In this document: one piece after another, positions 54,244-63,973 of the stretch
Layout of the letters: the number at the start of each line of letters is the position of its first letter
Numbering within the stretch: the first letter of the stretch is position 1
Source: Gulosibacter sp. 10
GTDB lineage: Bacteria > Actinomycetota > Actinomycetes > Actinomycetales > Microbacteriaceae
DNA length: 64,000 nt
Assembly: GCF_900163695.1 (NCBI RefSeq)
Contig: NZ_FUIC01000014.1
Location: 1 to 64,000 of the forward strand
Direction: 5' to 3'
Made by a program: the position numbers and the translations under genes
The notes under the pieces: model-generated
Database searches by the model: none
What the model saw: only the letters and a program-made list of their open reading frames with translations
Told to the model about the DNA's origin: nothing

Positions 54244-55242
54244 TCAGTTCGCCGCGCTGAAGGCCTCCGCCAGGCCGTTGATGACGTCGATGTGCGCGTA
54301 GACGTCCTCGGTGAGGTAGTAGTCGCCGGGCATGACGTAGATCGCGTCGTTCTGGACCGCGGGCACGTTGGCGAGTGCCGCCGACTCGGTGATGAGCTGG
54401 GTCGCGGGGGTGTACTCCTCGTCGTCGAAGGCCGCGTCGCGGTCCAGGACGAGGAAGAAGTCGGCGTTCGCCTCGGCGATGGACTCGATCGAGATCTCGT
54501 CGCCCTGGTGGTCGCTGCTGCCCTCGGCCTCGAGCGCCGGGGTGAGCTCGAGCAGGTCGAAGTAGTCGCTCGCGCCGCGTCCCTCGGTGGGCGAGGAGTA
54601 GTTGATCTCGTTGCCCGAGGTGACCAGGCCCATGACCGTCATCTCCGGGTCGTAGGCCTCCTTGGCGTCCGCGATGGCGGTGTCGAGTTCCTCGACGAGC
54701 GCGGCGGCCTCGTCCTGCTTGCCGAAGATCTCGCCGAGCAGGGTGAGCGACTGCTCGGTGTACTCGTAGAGCGACTGGTCCTCGGGGCCGGTCATCGACA
54801 CGAAGGCCGCGTCGGGGGCGGCGTTCTGGATGTCCTCGGCGTGGCTGTCGTAGCGGTAGCCGTTGATGATGAGGTCGGGGTCGGCCGTGACGACCTGCTC
54901 GAGGTCGGGCTCGCGGTGGTTGCCGGTGTCGAGGATCTCCTCGTTCTCGGTGTACGGGTTGTTCGGGCTCATGAGCGAGACCGGTGCGGCGGTGGGCACG
55001 ACGCCCCACTCCTCGAGCACCGCGAAGAAGCGGTTGTCGGTGACGACGACGCTGTCGGCGCTCTCGATCGTGACTTCGTTGCCCGCCATGTCGGTGACGG
55101 TCAGCGGGTACTGCGCGCTGCTCTCGGCGGCGGCCTCCGTCTCCCCGGGGGCGGATTCGGTGCCGGCGCACCCGGTGAGCGCGAGCGCGGCCAGGGCAAG
55201 GCCCGCGATGGCGGTGATACCTCGACGCTTGAGGATGGTCAT
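54244..55242 (-). CDS. ferric-siderophore ABC importer, substrate-binding lipoprotein
   Basis: The 332-residue lipoprotein has a signal with lipobox LALTGC, an acidic linker, then a class III periplasmic-binding fold (YPLTVTDMAGNEVTI; VTADPDLIINGYRYDSH; NADFFLVLDRDAAFDDEEY; AIYVMPGDYYLTEDVYAHIDVI). The style is that of FatB/CeuE/YclQ proteins, which bind ferric catecholates. It is first in the four-gene operon and carries a DtxR-type box 86 bases upstream. The released siderophore could be handled by the SIP reductase at 36308. Confidence 0.93.
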   Translation of the reverse strand: MTILKRRGITAIAGLALAALALTGCAGTESAPGETEAAAESSAQYPLTVTDMAGNEVTIESADSVVVTDNRFFAVLEEWGVVPTAAPVSLMSPNNPYTENEEILDTGNHREPDLEQVVTADPDLIINGYRYDSHAEDIQNAAPDAAFVSMTGPEDQSLYEYTEQSLTLLGEIFGKQDEAAALVEELDTAIADAKEAYDPEMTVMGLVTSGNEINYSSPTEGRGASDYFDLLELTPALEAEGSSDHQGDEISIESIAEANADFFLVLDRDAAFDDEEYTPATQLITESAALANVPAVQNDAIYVMPGDYYLTEDVYAHIDVINGLAEAFSAAN

Positions 55243-55327
55243 AGAGTCGTACTCCTCGAATTGGGCTGACGAATGAGGCTCTTCGCGGGATCTCGGCAGT
55301 CAGAAGCGAGCGGATTCCCATGAGCCT

Positions 55328-55346
55328 TTAGGTTAGGCAAAACTAA
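55328..55346. promoter_or_regulatory. DtxR/IdeR-type iron box upstream of the siderophore importer
   Basis: TTAGGTTAGGCAAAACTAA has a perfect left half and a degenerate right half of the 19-bp DtxR/IdeR consensus. It precedes the binding-protein gene, so iron-dependent repression is predicted. Confidence 0.75.
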
Positions 55347-55465
55347 CTTGTAGTACTCAAGCATCTTTTTGGACCGGGTGTCAACTCCCGTACGCCGAAC
55401 GGCGGGCGGGATTCCCGCCGGACCATCCGGCATCCCACCCGCCGCTCCGCCGCGGCCGGCGCGCG

Positions 55466-55951
55466 TCAGCCCAGCACGCTCGCCCCCGCATAGGCGAGCG
55501 CGGCGAAGATCGCGCCCCACAGGATGATCGAGACCACCTGCCAGCCGATCACGTGGTTGCGGCGGGCGCCGAGCGAGACCATGGTGCCCGAGACGATCTG
55601 GCTCGGCAGCACCGTCTGCCCCGCGAGGCTGACGACCGGCACGCCGAAGCGGTCGAGCATCCGCCCGATGCGCTGCCGGCGCGGCGACTGCTCCACGGGC
55701 TCCCGGTTGGCGAGGGCCCGCTCGCGCACGGCGCTCGCGCCGAAGACCATCAGCAGCATCGTCGCGGTGTTGCCGAGCACGGCGGCGGTGAGCGCGAGCG
55801 GCACCGGGAGGCCGGCGAGCACCCCGATCGCGGAGCCGAAGTAGGACTCGACGAAGGGGATGGCGGCGACGAGCGCCACCCCGAGGAACTGCACCACGGC
55901 GGGCAGCCCCTCGACGAAGAGCTGCAGGTGCTGGACGAGATCGGCGATCAT
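55466..55951 (-). CDS. small multi-drug export-type membrane protein (module 2)
   Basis: The 161-residue paralogue of the protein at 8223 has about four hydrophobic segments, AAIPFVESYFGSAIGVLAG, a basic loop RRQRIGRMLDRFGVPVVSLAG, and a final helix IILWGAIFAALAYAG. ATG at 55951 with AAAGGA before it. It is divergent from the kinase at 56130, mirroring module 1. Predicted function is as uncertain as for its paralogue. Confidence 0.75.
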   Translation of the reverse strand: MIADLVQHLQLFVEGLPAVVQFLGVALVAAIPFVESYFGSAIGVLAGLPVPLALTAAVLGNTATMLLMVFGASAVRERALANREPVEQSPRRQRIGRMLDRFGVPVVSLAGQTVLPSQIVSGTMVSLGARRNHVIGWQVVSIILWGAIFAALAYAGASVLG

Positions 55952-56060
55952 CGGGGATCCTTTCGGTCGTGCCGCGGCAGGCGCCGCGGCCATGACTCCA
56001 GGCTCTCGGATCCGGGCGCCGCCCGGCAGCGCCGCATCCGCCCCTCTTTCCGGGGCCGTT

Positions 56061-56087
56061 GTCACGCGGGCGCCGTGACAAGAGTCA
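56061..56087. promoter_or_regulatory. conserved GTCAC/TGACA element, module 2
   Basis: GTCACGCGGGCG is followed by TGACA-AGAG-TCA. It matches 7779-7804 in module 1 apart from 1 bp of spacing and a few bases. CCGTGAC-AAGA-GTCACGG (56073-56090) is a perfect 7-bp inverted repeat within it. It ends 30 bases before the kinase -10, suggesting activator or repressor binding by the paralogous response regulators. Confidence 0.55.
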
Positions 56088-56116
56088 CGGTTCCGGGAGG
56101 CCCGCCGCGGCTCCCG

Positions 56117-56122
56117 TACACT
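56117..56122 (+). promoter_or_regulatory. -10 element of the kinase gene (module 2), predicted leaderless start
   Basis: TACACT ends 7 bases before the ATG at 56130. No good -35 is visible, but the conserved GTCAC element lies where an activator would bind. Confidence 0.45.
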
Positions 56123-56129
56123 CGGCGCT

Positions 56130-57386
56130 ATGCCACGGCCACCGCGCTCCAAGACCGAACGAGGCGTGTTCGCGAGCTGGCTCTACAACGTCACCTCGTT
56201 CGTCTCCCTCCTCATCTTCATCGCGATCGTGACGATCGTGAACCTGCACCAGAACGGCATGCCGTCCTGGGCGCAGATCCCCGTCCTCGCGGCCCTGGTC
56301 GGGCAGTGCGCGCTGCTGCTGCCGCTGCGGGGCGGCCTGCACTCCGGGCTCCGCGCCGAGCCCGACGGCGGACCGGGCGCCGCCCCGGACGCCGGCGCGA
56401 GGCGGCGCACCCTGCTGCTGCGCGCATCCGCGGTCGCGACGCTCATCGCCTCCGCCATCCCCTTCGCGCTCTCCTTCGCCGGCTACCCGGGCGCGCGCCT
56501 GAGCCCGCTCCCCCTCGCCGCCTCGCTCGCGCTGCTCGCGTGCGTCCTGTCGCGGCCGTGGGCGCTCGCCTCCGTGGCGGCGCTGATGCTGCTCGCCGCC
56601 CTCAACCTGGCGCTCCCGCTCGAGCACGCGCTGCTGCCCGTCGTCATGATCCTCGGGCTGCTCGCGACCTTCTACGCCTCCACCTGGGCCTGGACGGTCG
56701 TCCGCCGCCTCGACGCCGCCCGACGCACCGAGGCGGATCTCGCGCGGGCCCGCGAGCGCCTGCGCTTCGCCTCCGAGCTGCACGACGTGCAGGGGCACAC
56801 GCTCCAGGTGCTCGCGCTGAAGACCGAGCTCGCGCAGCGGCTGCTCGACCAGGACGTCGACGCCGCCCGCGCCCAGCTCGCCGATGCCCGCTCGCTGGCG
56901 GCGGACGCGCTCGCGCAGACCCGCGAGATCGCGCGCGGCTACCGGCACGCCTCGCTCGACGAGGAGCTCGAGAACGCCGTGGACGTGCTCGAGGCGGCGG
57001 GCACGAGCTGCGAGCTCGTGCTCGCGGGAGCCCCGCGGGAGGCGGCCGACCGCGAGCCGCTGGGGCGCTTCGTGCGCGAGGCCACCACGAACCTGCTCCG
57101 CCACGCGCCGCAGGCGAGCCTGGCCCGCCTCGAGCTGCGGCGCGAGGGGCCGCACTGGCGCATCCGGATGTGGAACGACGGCGTCGCCGGGGAGGAGCCC
57201 GGCAGCGGCTCTGGCCTGGCCGGGCTCGAGCGGGCCTTCCGCGAGCGCGGCGGCGAGGTGGTCGCGGGGCGCGAGGAGGGCGGCTTCGCCCTGACCGGCG
57301 TGCTGCCCGCGAGGGTGGGAGCGGGCTCCCCCGCCGAGCGCGCCGACCGGCGCTCGACGGCCGCCGCGGACGGGGCCGGGCGATGA
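56130..57386 (+). CDS. DesK-like sensor histidine kinase (module 2)
   Basis: The 418-residue protein has five to six hydrophobic segments in residues 15-195, then HisKA_3 (acceptor His in SELHDVQGHTLQVL) and an HATPase (N-box FVREATTNLLRHAP; G-box GSGLAGLERAF). It is paralogous to the kinase at 6557, including the wording around the phospho-site and the N-box. It has no SD and is probably translated from a leaderless mRNA. The regulator start overlaps its stop (ATGA). Confidence 0.88.
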   Translation: MPRPPRSKTERGVFASWLYNVTSFVSLLIFIAIVTIVNLHQNGMPSWAQIPVLAALVGQCALLLPLRGGLHSGLRAEPDGGPGAAPDAGARRRTLLLRASAVATLIASAIPFALSFAGYPGARLSPLPLAASLALLACVLSRPWALASVAALMLLAALNLALPLEHALLPVVMILGLLATFYASTWAWTVVRRLDAARRTEADLARARERLRFASELHDVQGHTLQVLALKTELAQRLLDQDVDAARAQLADARSLAADALAQTREIARGYRHASLDEELENAVDVLEAAGTSCELVLAGAPREAADREPLGRFVREATTNLLRHAPQASLARLELRREGPHWRIRMWNDGVAGEEPGSGSGLAGLERAFRERGGEVVAGREEGGFALTGVLPARVGAGSPAERADRRSTAAADGAGR

Positions 57387-57985
57387 TCCGCGTGCTCCTC
57401 GCCGACGACGAGGAGCTCATCCGCACCGCGCTCGAGGCGCTGCTCGGCCTCGAGGAGGACCTCGAGATCGCGGCGAGCTGCGGCGACGGCGCCGAGGCCG
57501 TGCGCCTGGCCGAGGAGGTGCGCCCCGACGTCTGCGTGTTCGACCTCGAGATGCCCGGGCTCGACGGCGTCCAGGCCGCCGAGCGCGTGCTGCGCTCGCT
57601 GCGCACGAAGGCGATCATCGTCACCCGCCACGCCCGCCCCGGCGTGCTGCGCCGCGCGCTCGAGGCGGGCGTCGCGGGGTTCACGCCCAAATCGGTCTCG
57701 GCCGCGGAGCTCGCGCGCATCATCCGCCGGGTGGCCGGGGGCGGCCGCTGGGTGGACCCCGAGATCGCGGCGAGCGCGCTGGCCGGCGAGCGCTGCCCGC
57801 TCACCGCGCGCGAGCGGGACGTGCTGCGGGTGGGCCGCTCTGCGCCGACCGTGGATGCGATCGCGGCCGAGCTGCGCCTCGCGCCGGGCACGGTGCGCAA
57901 CTATCTCTCCCAGGCCATGGGGAAGCTCGGCGTCCGCACCCGGCACGAGGCGAGCGACCTCGCCTGGGAGCAGGGCTGGATCTGA
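57383..57985 (+). CDS. NarL/FixJ-type response regulator (module 2)
   Basis: The 200-residue protein has a receiver (MIRVLLADDEELI; Asp in CVFDLEMPGLDG; Lys in FTPKSV) and a LuxR HTH (PLTARERDVLRV ... GTVRNYLSQAMGKLG). It is very similar to the regulator at 5961, so the two may recognise the same GTCAC-type element. It is translationally coupled to the kinase. Likely target: the divergent membrane protein at 55466 and its own operon. Confidence 0.9.
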   Translation: MIRVLLADDEELIRTALEALLGLEEDLEIAASCGDGAEAVRLAEEVRPDVCVFDLEMPGLDGVQAAERVLRSLRTKAIIVTRHARPGVLRRALEAGVAGFTPKSVSAAELARIIRRVAGGGRWVDPEIAASALAGERCPLTARERDVLRVGRSAPTVDAIAAELRLAPGTVRNYLSQAMGKLGVRTRHEASDLAWEQGWI

Positions 57986-58008
57986 CACCCCCTCCCCCGC
58001 CGCACGCA

Positions 58009-58069
58009 GAATCCTGGCGGCGAACGGTCGTTCCGCCGGGGCGGAACCGACCGTTCGCCGCCAGGATTC
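58009..58069. repeat. palindromic AATCCTGGC element, copy 2 (29-bp stem)
   Basis: Perfect 22-bp arms (58009-58030 and 58048-58069; each contains AATCCTGGCGGCGAACGG or its complement) are extended inward by TTCCGCC/GGCGGAA with one bulge. It lies between convergent genes and can act as a bidirectional terminator. The related copy at 45386 lies inside an operon, which argues for a mobile or repeat-type element. Confidence 0.8.
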
Positions 58070-58086
58070 GGAGGGTGGGCGAGGGG

Positions 58087-59226
58087 TCAGGCCTTCTGCT
58101 GGACCTCCAGGACCACCTTGAGGAGCTCGTCGTAGAGGGGCCGGCCCTCGTCGAGGTCGAACACGCGGGTCAGGATGCTCTCGGCGCTGCACGTGTCGAG
58201 CAGCTGACCGAGCTCCTGCGACTGCGGGTCGCTCTCGGAGCGGAACCGGAGCCCCGCGCCGATCGCCCGCACAAGCGCCTCGTGGCTCATCTCGCGCTCG
58301 GCCAGCTCGTACGCGGGCTTCACGAAGCGGTCGTTCCTGCCGAGCTTGCGCAGCGGCTGCCGCCCGATGCGCACGGGGGTGTCCGGCAGCTCGGGGTTCT
58401 CGAAGCGCTGGATCGTGCGGTCCACGTACGCCTGGTGCTGCTCGCGGGAGAAGCCGTACTTCGCGATGAGCAGCGCGCTCGTCTCGGCGAGCACCGCATC
58501 CACCTCCGCGCGCACGCGGGGGTTCGCGAGCGCCTCGGCGATCGACTCGGCGCCCTCGAGCGCCCCCCAGTAGGCGGCCGTGGCGTGTCCCGTGTTCACC
58601 GTGAACAGCTTGCGCTCGATGAACGGGGCGAGGTCGTCCACGAAGTGCGCGCCCGCGAGCGGCGGCTCCTGGCCGTCGAACGGCTTGCGCTCGATGGCCC
58701 ACTCCGAGAAGTCCTCCACGACCACGTCCACGCCCTCGGCGTCCACGGCCGGGATGATCCTGTCCACCGCGGTGTTCGCGAAGATCGCGCGCTCCGCGAG
58801 CTCCGGGGCGCCGGCCAGCACCGACTCCGCGAGGATGTCGGTGGCGCCGATCGCGTTCTCGCAGGCCATGACCACGAGCCGGGGAGCATCCGTCGCCCGG
58901 GCCGCGAGGCCCTTGGCGATGACGGGCGCGATGAACTTGAGGATGCCCACGCCGACCGCGCAGGTGACGACCTCGGCCTCGGCGACGGCCGCGACCGCCG
59001 CGGCCTCGTCCTGCGCCGAGTTCACCGCGCGGAAGCGGTCGACGGTGTGCGTGCGCGCCTCCGCGCCGACCTCGCGCACCTCGTAGCTCGGCGCGGCGTC
59101 GAGCGCGTCGACGAGCTCGGCGTTGACGTCCGAGAAGACGACGTCGTAGCCGGATTCGTGCAGGACGAGGCCGATGAAGCCGCGGCCGATGTTGCCGGCC
59201 CCGAAGTGGACTGCAGTGGCATTCAT
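58087..59226 (-). CDS. mtlD: mannitol-1-phosphate 5-dehydrogenase
   Basis: The 379-residue enzyme oxidises mannitol-1-phosphate to fructose-6-phosphate with NAD+. It has the N-terminal [27 protein letters not shown] Rossmann motif, then [24 protein letters not shown] and the mannitol dehydrogenase C-domain with [15 protein letters not shown]. It is translationally coupled to mtlA (TAATG) and completes mannitol uptake and catabolism. Confidence 0.95.
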   Translation of the reverse strand: MNATAVHFGAGNIGRGFIGLVLHESGYDVVFSDVNAELVDALDAAPSYEVREVGAEARTHTVDRFRAVNSAQDEAAAVAAVAEAEVVTCAVGVGILKFIAPVIAKGLAARATDAPRLVVMACENAIGATDILAESVLAGAPELAERAIFANTAVDRIIPAVDAEGVDVVVEDFSEWAIERKPFDGQEPPLAGAHFVDDLAPFIERKLFTVNTGHATAAYWGALEGAESIAEALANPRVRAEVDAVLAETSALLIAKYGFSREQHQAYVDRTIQRFENPELPDTPVRIGRQPLRKLGRNDRFVKPAYELAEREMSHEALVRAIGAGLRFRSESDPQSQELGQLLDTCSAESILTRVFDLDEGRPLYDELLKVVLEVQQKA

Positions 59227-61277
59227 TATTCGTTCACCTTTCCGAGGAGTGCGTAGAGGGCCTCGGCGTCGGGCGCGGCGAGCAGCTGCTCGACCTTCGC
59301 CTCGTCCGAGAAGATCGTCGCGATCTTCGAGAGGATGTCGATGTGGCCGCCGTCCTTGCCGGCGATGCCGACGACGAAGCGGACCTCGTTGCCGTTCCAG
59401 TCGATGGGCTGCGCGGTGCGGATGAACACGAGCGCGGAGTCGCTCACCTCGTCCTTCGCCTCGTTGGTGCCGTGCGGGATCGCGAGCAGGTTGCCCATGT
59501 AGGTGGAGACGGTCTCCTCGCGGTCGAACATCGAGTCGGCGTAGGCCTGCGTGACCGCGCCCGAGGCGACGAGCTGCCGGCCCGCCTCGCGGATCGCCTC
59601 GTCCCGGTCGGTGATCGGGCTCTCGGCGAAGACCCGCTCCGGCACGAGCACGCTCGGCCCCGCCTCGGCGGCGGCGGGCTCCGCGGCGACAGGCTCCGCG
59701 GCGGGCGCCTGCGCAGCCGGTGCCGGCTCGGCCGCCGCCGGGGCCCCGCCCTCGCGCTGGGCGAGCAGCAGGTCCACGACCTCGTCGTAGCGGGGCGAGT
59801 TCATGAAGTTGTCCACCGAGACGTGGATGGAGTCCGGGTTCTTGCCCTCGGCGCGCGAGGTGAGCTCCTTCTGCGTGATGACGAGATCGGCCGAGGGGTC
59901 GAGGTTGGCGATCGCGAGGTTCGTCACGTCGACGCCCTCGATGCCCGCCTGCCTGATCTTCTTGCGCATCACGTTCGCGCCCATCGCGCTCGAGCCCATG
60001 CCCGCGTCGCACGCGAAGACGATCTTCTCGACCGTCCGGGTGGCCGTGGCCGTGGCGGTCGCGCCGCCTGCGGCGCCCGAGAGGCCGGACAGCGCGTCCG
60101 ACTTCTTGCCCTTGTTCGCCTCGGTCTTCGCGACCGCCTCGGCCAGCGCGTCCTCGTTCTCGAGGTCGTTCTTGCGGGAGGCCCGCAGGATGACCGCGGC
60201 GATGAGGAAGGAGACCGCCGTGGACAGCACCACCGACAGGATGACGCCGAGGTAGCTGTCGTTCGCCGTCTGCGCCATGATCGCGATGATGCTGCCGGGC
60301 GAGGCGGGGGCCCGGAGTCCGGCGTCGAAGAGCATGTTGGTCGCGACGCCGGTGGCGCCGCCCGCGATGACGGCCACGAGCAGCGCCGGCTTCATGAGCA
60401 CGTACGGGAAGTAGATCTCGTGGATGCCGCCGAAGAAGTGGATGATCGCGGCGCCCGGGGCGGTCGCGCGGGCCGCGCCGACGCCGAAGATGGTGAAGGC
60501 GAGCAGGATGCCGAGGCCCGGGCCGGGGTTCGCCTCGAGCAGGTAGAGGATCGACTTGCCGTCCGCCGCCGACATCTGCGTGCCGAGCGGGGTGAGCACG
60601 CCGTGGTTGATCGCGTTGTTGAGGAAGAACACCTTCGCGGGTTCGATGATGACGCTCACGAGCGGCAGCCAGCCGGTCTCGATGAGCCAGCCCACCGCGG
60701 CGCCCAGGACGTCCATGAGCCAGTTCACGACGCGGGCGATCGCGAAGAAGCCGACGAGCGCCATGCCGAACGCGACGATGCCGGCCGAGAACATGTTGAC
60801 GAGCATCTCGAAGCCCGCCCTGATCTTGCCCTCCCAGAGCTTGTCGAGCTGCTTCATGACCCAGGCGCCGAGCGGGCCCAGGATCATCGCGCCGATGAAC
60901 ATGTGCGTGTACGGCAGCGCGTCCGCGCCGGCGGGGAGCGTCTCGTTGAACAGGTCCACGAGGTGATCGGACCCGACGATGGCGCCGACCGTGGCGACGG
61001 TCCCGACGACCCCGCCTCGGGCCTCGTAGACCATGCGGCCGCCGGTGTTCGCGATCAGCAGCGGCAGCAGGTAGTGGATGGTCGGGTCGACCAGCTTGGC
61101 GAGCCCCTCGTTGGGCGTCCAGCCGTCCGGGATGAAGAATGCGGTGATGATGCCCCACGCGATCAGCGCGGGGATGTTCGGCATGATCATTCCGGATAGG
61201 AAGGTGCCGAACTTCTGAATCGCGACTCGGAATCCGCCTCTGCCGGCGTCCTCCGTCGTCGTCGCCGTGTCAGCCAT
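59226..61277 (-). CDS. mtlA: PTS mannitol transporter EIICBA
   Basis: The 683-residue protein imports and phosphorylates mannitol. The EIIC membrane domain (about 15-345) contains [16 protein letters not shown], a [18 protein letters not shown] signature and NAINHG. EIIB (about 412-510) has the phospho-Cys in [14 protein letters not shown] Pro/Ala-rich linker (about 510-540) leads to EIIA with the phospho-His in [12 protein letters not shown]. The full C-B-A fusion means no separate EIIA (mtlF) is needed. No mtlR-type regulator is adjacent. Confidence 0.95.
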   Translation of the reverse strand: MADTATTTEDAGRGGFRVAIQKFGTFLSGMIMPNIPALIAWGIITAFFIPDGWTPNEGLAKLVDPTIHYLLPLLIANTGGRMVYEARGGVVGTVATVGAIVGSDHLVDLFNETLPAGADALPYTHMFIGAMILGPLGAWVMKQLDKLWEGKIRAGFEMLVNMFSAGIVAFGMALVGFFAIARVVNWLMDVLGAAVGWLIETGWLPLVSVIIEPAKVFFLNNAINHGVLTPLGTQMSAADGKSILYLLEANPGPGLGILLAFTIFGVGAARATAPGAAIIHFFGGIHEIYFPYVLMKPALLVAVIAGGATGVATNMLFDAGLRAPASPGSIIAIMAQTANDSYLGVILSVVLSTAVSFLIAAVILRASRKNDLENEDALAEAVAKTEANKGKKSDALSGLSGAAGGATATATATRTVEKIVFACDAGMGSSAMGANVMRKKIRQAGIEGVDVTNLAIANLDPSADLVITQKELTSRAEGKNPDSIHVSVDNFMNSPRYDEVVDLLLAQREGGAPAAAEPAPAAQAPAAEPVAAEPAAAEAGPSVLVPERVFAESPITDRDEAIREAGRQLVASGAVTQAYADSMFDREETVSTYMGNLLAIPHGTNEAKDEVSDSALVFIRTAQPIDWNGNEVRFVVGIAGKDGGHIDILSKIATIFSDEAKVEQLLAAPDAEALYALLGKVNE

Positions 61278-61361
61278 CGTTGTCCTCCTCGACTGTGCGC
61301 AGGATGCGCGCGTTGCGTGTCCGCATAGCCTACTCCGCGACGGCCTTCGGGAGGGACGCGG

Positions 61362-61391
61362 AACGGGCCACCGCCGAGGCGATGGCCCGTT
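61362..61391 (-). terminator. glmM terminator hairpin
   Basis: AACGGGCCA (61362-61370) and TGGCCCGTT (61383-61391) with an inner CGCC/GGCG pair form a strong stem after the glmM stop, read leftward. Confidence 0.65.
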
Positions 61392-61418
61392 GCGCCGAGA
61401 GGACTCGGCCGGGAGGTC

Positions 61419-62786
61419 TCAGAGGGAGAGGCGGCCGCGCACGACCTCCGCGAGGCGGTTCGCGCAGTCCTGCGCGCGCTCGAAGGTCTCGGCCTCGACC
61501 ATGACGCGCACCACCGGCTCGGTGCCGGAGGGGCGCAGCAGCACCCGGCCGGTCTCGCCGAGCTCCGCGGCCATGGCCACGACGGCCTCCTGCAGCCCCT
61601 CGTCCGTGTCGCAGTCGTCCTTGCGGACGTCGCGCACGTTGATGAGCACCTGCGGGTAGACCTTCATGGCCTGCTTGAGCTCCGAGAGCGGCTTGCCGGT
61701 CTGCGCCATGACGGTGGCGAGCATGAGGCCCGTGAGCAGGCCGTCGCCCGTGGTGGCGTAGGTCGTGAGGATCACGTGTCCCGACTGCTCGCCGCCGAGC
61801 GTGAGCCGGCTCTTGTTGAGCTCGGCGAGCACGTAGCGGTCGCCGACCTTGGTCTCGACGAGGCGGATGCCGTGCTCCTGCATCGCGAGCCGCAGGCCGA
61901 GGTTGGACATGACGGTGGCGACGAGCGTGCTCTCCGCGAGCTGGCCCCGCTCCTTGAGCGAGATGGCCAGGATCGCGAGGATCTGGTCGCCGTCGACGAC
62001 CTCGCCGTTCGCGTCGACCGCGAGGCAGCGGTCGGCGTCGCCGTCGTGCGCGATGCCGAGATCGGCGCCGAGGCCGACCACGACCTCCTGCAGGCGCTCC
62101 AGGTGGGTCGAGCCCACCTGGTCGTTGATGTTCAGGCCGTCCGGCTCGTTGCCGATGACGGTCACCTCGGCGCCGGCGTCCTTGAACACCTGCGGCGAGA
62201 CGCCTGCGGCGGCGCCGTTGGCCGCGTCGATGACCACGTGCAGGCCGTCCAGCGCGGGCCGGCCGTCCTCGTGGACCACCGGGATGGAGCTGAGCAGGTG
62301 CAGCGCGTAGCGGTCCTCGGCATCGGCGAACCGCTCGATGTGGCCGACGTCGCCCGCGACCGGCCGTGCCGGCTCGCGGTCGAGCTGCGCCTCGATCTGG
62401 TCCTCGAGCTCGTCGGCGAGCTTGAGCCCGCCGCGGGCGAAGAATTTGATCCCGTTATCGGGAGCGGGGTTGTGGGAGGCGGAGATCATGACGCCGAAGT
62501 CGGCGCCGGTGTCCGCGGTGAGGAACGCCGCGGCGGGCGTCGGGATCACGCCCGCGTCGAACACATCCACCCCGGAGGATGCGAGTCCGGCCGCGACCGC
62601 GTGGGAGAGGAACTCGCCGGAGATCCGCGGATCGCGGGCGAGCACCGCGACGGGTCGCCGGTTGTGCTCGCGCGATTCACGCGCGAGCACAACCGCGGCG
62701 GCCTGTGCGAGAGCCGTTGCGAGTTCTACTGTGAGCAGTTGATTAGCAAGACCACGCACCCCGTCGGTGCCGAAAAGGCGAGCCAT
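61419..62786 (-). CDS. glmM: phosphoglucosamine mutase
   Basis: The 455-residue enzyme converts glucosamine-6-phosphate to glucosamine-1-phosphate for UDP-GlcNAc. It starts [14 protein letters not shown], has the phosphoserine loop [17 protein letters not shown] (Ser104), metal-binding [21 protein letters not shown] and phosphate-binding [12 protein letters not shown]. It follows rpsI by 14 bases. Its pathway partner GlmS is encoded at 48305, beyond the accessory segment. Confidence 0.96.
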   Translation of the reverse strand: MARLFGTDGVRGLANQLLTVELATALAQAAAVVLARESREHNRRPVAVLARDPRISGEFLSHAVAAGLASSGVDVFDAGVIPTPAAAFLTADTGADFGVMISASHNPAPDNGIKFFARGGLKLADELEDQIEAQLDREPARPVAGDVGHIERFADAEDRYALHLLSSIPVVHEDGRPALDGLHVVIDAANGAAAGVSPQVFKDAGAEVTVIGNEPDGLNINDQVGSTHLERLQEVVVGLGADLGIAHDGDADRCLAVDANGEVVDGDQILAILAISLKERGQLAESTLVATVMSNLGLRLAMQEHGIRLVETKVGDRYVLAELNKSRLTLGGEQSGHVILTTYATTGDGLLTGLMLATVMAQTGKPLSELKQAMKVYPQVLINVRDVRKDDCDTDEGLQEAVVAMAAELGETGRVLLRPSGTEPVVRVMVEAETFERAQDCANRLAEVVRGRLSL

Positions 62787-62800
62787 AGCGGAATCGAGGC

Positions 62801-63289
62801 CTAGCGCTTCGAGTACTGGGGCGCCTTGCGGGCCTTCTTGAGACCGGCCTTCTTCCGCTCCTTGACGCGCGGGTCGCGGGTCAGGAAGCCTGCCTTCTTG
62901 AGGTCGGGGCGGTTGTGCTCGCGGTCGACCTCGTTGAGCGCACGGGCGATGCCGAGGCGGAGCGCGCCGGCCTGGCCCGAGGGGCCGCCGCCGCGGATCG
63001 TCGCGATCACGTCGTACGCGCCGCCCAGCTCGAGGAGCGTGAACGGGTCGTTGATGAGCTGCTGGTGCAGCTTGTTGGGGAAGTACTCCTCGAGCTCGCG
63101 GCCGTTGACCACGAACCTGCCGGTGCCGGGAACGATGCGCACGCGGGCGATGGCCTGCTTGCGGCGTCCGACTGCGGCGCCCGACACGGTGAGTGCGGGG
63201 CGGGGAGTCGAAGCCTCGACCTGGTCGGCCGGGGTCTCGGTGCTGAAATTGGTGGGCTGCTCCTCGATGGAGTCTGCGATCGTCGCCAC
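62801..63289 (-). CDS. rpsI: 30S ribosomal protein S9
   Basis: The 162-residue protein has an N-terminal acidic extension common in actinobacteria, then the S9 core ([48 protein letters not shown]) and the universal tail [12 protein letters not shown] ... APQYSKR. Downstream partner of rplM in one operon. Confidence 0.97.
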   Translation of the reverse strand: MATIADSIEEQPTNFSTETPADQVEASTPRPALTVSGAAVGRRKQAIARVRIVPGTGRFVVNGRELEEYFPNKLHQQLINDPFTLLELGGAYDVIATIRGGGPSGQAGALRLGIARALNEVDREHNRPDLKKAGFLTRDPRVKERKKAGLKKARKAPQYSKR

Positions 63290-63318
63290 TTCTCTAAATC
63301 CTTCGTCGATTCCTGCCG

Positions 63319-63762
63319 CTACTGGGCAACCTGGTCAAAGGTGTAGGGCTTGGGCTGCTGAGCCGCGTGCGGGTGCTCGGGCCCCGCGTACACCTTGAGC
63401 TTCTTGAGCATTTCGCGGCCGAGGGTGTTCTTCGGCAGCATGCCGCGGATCGCCTTCTCGACGGCGCGATCGGGGCGCTTCGAGATGAGCTCCTCGTAGC
63501 TCTCCGAGCGGAGGCCGCCCGGGTAGCCCGAGTGACGGTAGGCGCGCTTGTCCTGGAGCTTCGAGCCCGTGAGCGCGACCTTGTCGGCGTTCACGATGAT
63601 GACGAAGTCGCCCGTGTCGACGTGCGGGGCGAAGATGGCCTTGTGCTTGCCGCGCAGCAGCGCGGCGGCGTGCGAGGCGAGACGGCCGAGGATCACGTCG
63701 TTGGCATCGATGACGTGCCATTCGCGGGTGATCTCACCCGCCTTCGGGGTGTAGGTACGCAT
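63319..63762 (-). CDS. rplM: 50S ribosomal protein L13
   Basis: The 147-residue protein has the standard L13 sequence: [51 protein letters not shown] and [22 protein letters not shown]. First gene of rplM-rpsI-glmM. Its promoter lies about 140 bases upstream, leaving a leader long enough for autoregulation, although I cannot assign a known leader structure. Confidence 0.97.
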   Translation of the reverse strand: MRTYTPKAGEITREWHVIDANDVILGRLASHAAALLRGKHKAIFAPHVDTGDFVIIVNADKVALTGSKLQDKRAYRHSGYPGGLRSESYEELISKRPDRAVEKAIRGMLPKNTLGREMLKKLKVYAGPEHPHAAQQPKPYTFDQVAQ

Positions 63763-63910
63763 TGATATGCATCTTTCGGTCGAAGGGATTGGTCGTGAGT
63801 CCCGCTCTGTCGCGATGGTTTCGGCATCCGGTACGTCGGGGACGCGGTGCCGGGAACGTCGCGGTCGAGGGTCCACTTCGATGCCCGAATACGATTTGGG
63901 CAACCTGTGT

Positions 63911-63939
63911 AGTGTATGCGCTGCCTCGCGCCGGGTCAA
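63911..63939 (-). promoter_or_regulatory. consensus-like promoter of the rplM operon
   Basis: Reading leftward, TTGACC (63934-63939) and TACACT (63911-63916) are separated by 17 bases. The transcription start should be near 63904, giving a leader of about 140 bases. Confidence 0.75.
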
Positions 63940-63948
63940 TGCCGCCCG

Positions 63949-63970
63949 GCCGGGGCGGGCCCGCCCCGGC
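63949..63970. terminator. perfect 22-bp GC palindrome
   Basis: GCCGGGGCGGG and its complement form a perfect inverted repeat with no spacer, just after the probable truA stop (leftward) and just upstream of the rplM promoter. It probably ends the preceding transcript. Confidence 0.6.
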
Positions 63971-63973
63971 GTC

